A DNA stretch of 64,000 bases, from NCBI RefSeq assembly GCF_000335475.2, contig NZ_ANAH02000066.1, positions 558,001 through 622,000 of the forward strand, in the 5' to 3' direction. Below the pieces are notes generated by a model that was given only the letters and a program-made list of their open reading frames with translations, was not told the DNA's origin and made no database searches. Each line of letters opens with the position of its first letter. Positions within the stretch are counted from its first letter, which is position 1. The stretch is from Cystobacter fuscus DSM 2262 (GTDB taxonomy: Bacteria > Myxococcota > Myxococcia > Myxococcales > Myxococcaceae). Below, in pieces: positions 62,773-64,000 of this stretch. Both the position numbers and the translations under genes were made by a program.

Positions 62773-64000
62773 CTACCCCGGGGTGAACCAGAGCACGGAC
62801 AGCGGGGGCAGGGTGAGCACCGCCGACGCGTCCTGGCCGTCCCAGCCCTGGGGCTCGGTGTGGATGCGGCCCTTGTTGCCCATGCCGGAGCCGCCGTACT
62901 CGCCGGCGTCCGTGTTGAGCAGCTCCACGTAGCTGCCGTGCCGGGGGAAGCCCACGCGGTAGTTCTCCTGGGGCATGGGCGACAGGTTGGCGATGCACAC
63001 CACGTGGCCTCCCGGCTGGCGCGAGCGCCGCACGAAGGCGAGCACGTTGACGGCGGCCGAGTCGGGTTGGATCCACTGGAAGCCGAGCGGCTCGTTGTCC
63101 GCGTCGTACAGGGCGGGGTGCGAGCGGTAGAGCCGGTTGATGTCCGCCACCATGGACTGGATGCCAGCGTGGCCCGGGTGGTCCAGCAGGTGCCAGTCCA
63201 GGCTCTTGTCGTTGTTCCACTCGTGGGGCTGGCCGAACTCGCCACCCATGAAGAGCAGCTTCTTGCCCGGGTGTGCCCACATCCACGCGAGCAGCGAGCG
63301 CAGGTTGGCGCGCTTCTGCCAGTCGTCTCCCGGCATCTTCCCGTAGAGCGAGCCCTTGCCGTGCACCACCTCGTCATGGCTCAAGGGCAGCATGAAGTGC
63401 TCGCTGAAGGCATACAGCAGGCCGAAGGTGAGCTGGTTGTGGTGGTGCTGGCGGTAGATGGGATCCTTGCTGAAGTACATCAGCGTGTCGTGCATCCAGC
63501 CCATGTTCCACTTGAAGTGGAAGCCGAGGCCGCCCTCCTGCGTGGGCTGGCTCACCTTGGGCCACGCCGTGGACTCCTCGGCGATCATCACCGCGCCGGG
63601 GTACTTGGCGCGCACGCGATCATTGAGCTCGCGCATGAAGGAGATGGCTTCCTCGTTCTCGCGGCCCCCCCAGCGGTTGGGGATCCACTCGCCCGCCTTG
63701 CGGCTGTAGTCGAGGTAGAGCATGGAGGCGACGGCGTCCACGCGCAGTCCGTCGATGTGGTACTCCTCGAGCCAGAAGAGCGCGTTGGCGATGAGGAAGT
63801 TGCGCACCTCGTTGCGGCCGAAGTTGAAGACGTAGGTGCCCCAGTCCGGCTGCGAGCCCTGGCGCGGGTCCGCGTGCTCGTAGAGGGCGGTGCCGTCGAA
63901 CTGGCCGAGCGCGTGGGCATCCCGGGGGAAGTGGCCGGGCACCCAGTCGAGGATGACGCCGATGCCGTTCTCGTGCAGGTGGTTGACGAGGAAGCGGAAG
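62773..64000 (-). CDS. glgB: 1,4-alpha-glucan branching enzyme, C-terminal part
   Basis: The frame enters from the right edge ([27 protein letters not shown]) and ends at 62773, giving about 408 residues. GH13 branching-enzyme motifs are present: [21 protein letters not shown] with the catalytic aspartate, [12 protein letters not shown] with the acid/base glutamate, [20 protein letters not shown] with the third carboxylate and the [20 protein letters not shown] region. The C-terminal beta domain is complete. It transfers glucan chains to make alpha-1,6 branches in glycogen. The 5' part lies outside the window. Confidence 0.97.
   Translation of the reverse strand, partial: FRFLVNHLHENGIGVILDWVPGHFPRDAHALGQFDGTALYEHADPRQGSQPDWGTYVFNFGRNEVRNFLIANALFWLEEYHIDGLRVDAVASMLYLDYSRKAGEWIPNRWGGRENEEAISFMRELNDRVRAKYPGAVMIAEESTAWPKVSQPTQEGGLGFHFKWNMGWMHDTLMYFSKDPIYRQHHHNQLTFGLLYAFSEHFMLPLSHDEVVHGKGSLYGKMPGDDWQKRANLRSLLAWMWAHPGKKLLFMGGEFGQPHEWNNDKSLDWHLLDHPGHAGIQSMVADINRLYRSHPALYDADNEPLGFQWIQPDSAAVNVLAFVRRSRQPGGHVVCIANLSPMPQENYRVGFPRHGSYVELLNTDAGEYGGSGMGNKGRIHTEPQGWDGQDASAVLTLPPLSVLWFTPG

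Overview
The window looks like a chromosome segment of a predatory myxobacterium, probably suborder Cystobacterineae (the Archangium/Cystobacter/Melittangium neighbourhood). The basis is very high GC with strong GC3 bias, many secreted lipoproteins with a clear lipobox, several polysaccharide and peptidoglycan hydrolases, a pseudokinase with PEGA repeats, and a C-terminal cysteine-motif domain (INGGCW...PPC...GxCYxP) that I associate with myxobacterial kinase-like membrane proteins. The genus is inference. I saw no rRNA, tRNA, CRISPR array, prophage or intact insertion sequence.

Layout. 0-30 kb holds a partial GH76-like enzyme, a SWIM-finger DNA ligase, a TetR/membrane-protein pair with a shared operator, an Imm26-type immunity gene, a GH2 enzyme with two AbfB modules, several secreted lipoproteins, a cytochrome P450, an O-methyltransferase with a divergent TetR gene, a MacAB-like efflux operon (adaptor, ATPase, two permeases), citrate synthase, a LytTR regulator and malate synthase G. 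30-36 kb has a SUKH-type immunity gene, an N-acetylmuramoyl-L-alanine amidase, a NamZ-type muramidase and a GH5 enzyme on a long Asp-Ala-Gly-Thr linker. 39-47 kb is a redox and detoxification island (carboxymuconolactone decarboxylase-like, cupin, RibD-like reductase, NAD(P)-binding protein, alcohol dehydrogenase, LysR, aldo/keto reductase, CPA1 antiporter) in which three promoters share a LysR-type element. 51-64 kb holds a malic enzyme/phosphotransacetylase fusion, a FAH hydrolase, a pseudokinase/histidine kinase/solute-binding-protein run, a stand-alone acyltransferase, DoxX and the 3' part of glgB.

The most interesting part is a set of toxin-immunity cassettes at 36.6-39.4 kb, 47.2-51.4 kb and 61.2-62.1 kb, with a likely relic at 3.0-4.4 kb. 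They pair lipobox-bearing proteins (one with a PD-(D/E)XK nuclease core, one with a possible related core) with candidate immunity genes (a DUF3396/TsiV-like protein and an unrecognised family). This resembles the SitA/SitI lipoprotein toxins that myxobacteria exchange through outer-membrane exchange. Next to them lies a four-member family (three members are exactly 253 residues) made of a kinase-N-lobe-like cytoplasmic part, one membrane helix and a four-cysteine outer domain. Duplicated fragments, an in-frame internally deleted immunity gene and a toxin start fused to a piece of immunity gene show active shuffling.

Recombination scars are frequent elsewhere too: an aldo/keto reductase fused to a LysR helix-turn-helix, an alcohol dehydrogenase fused to an aldo/keto reductase tail with its own lost tail 1.3 kb away, an internally deleted MFS gene, and an AbfB fragment that now supplies the stop codon of a membrane protein gene.
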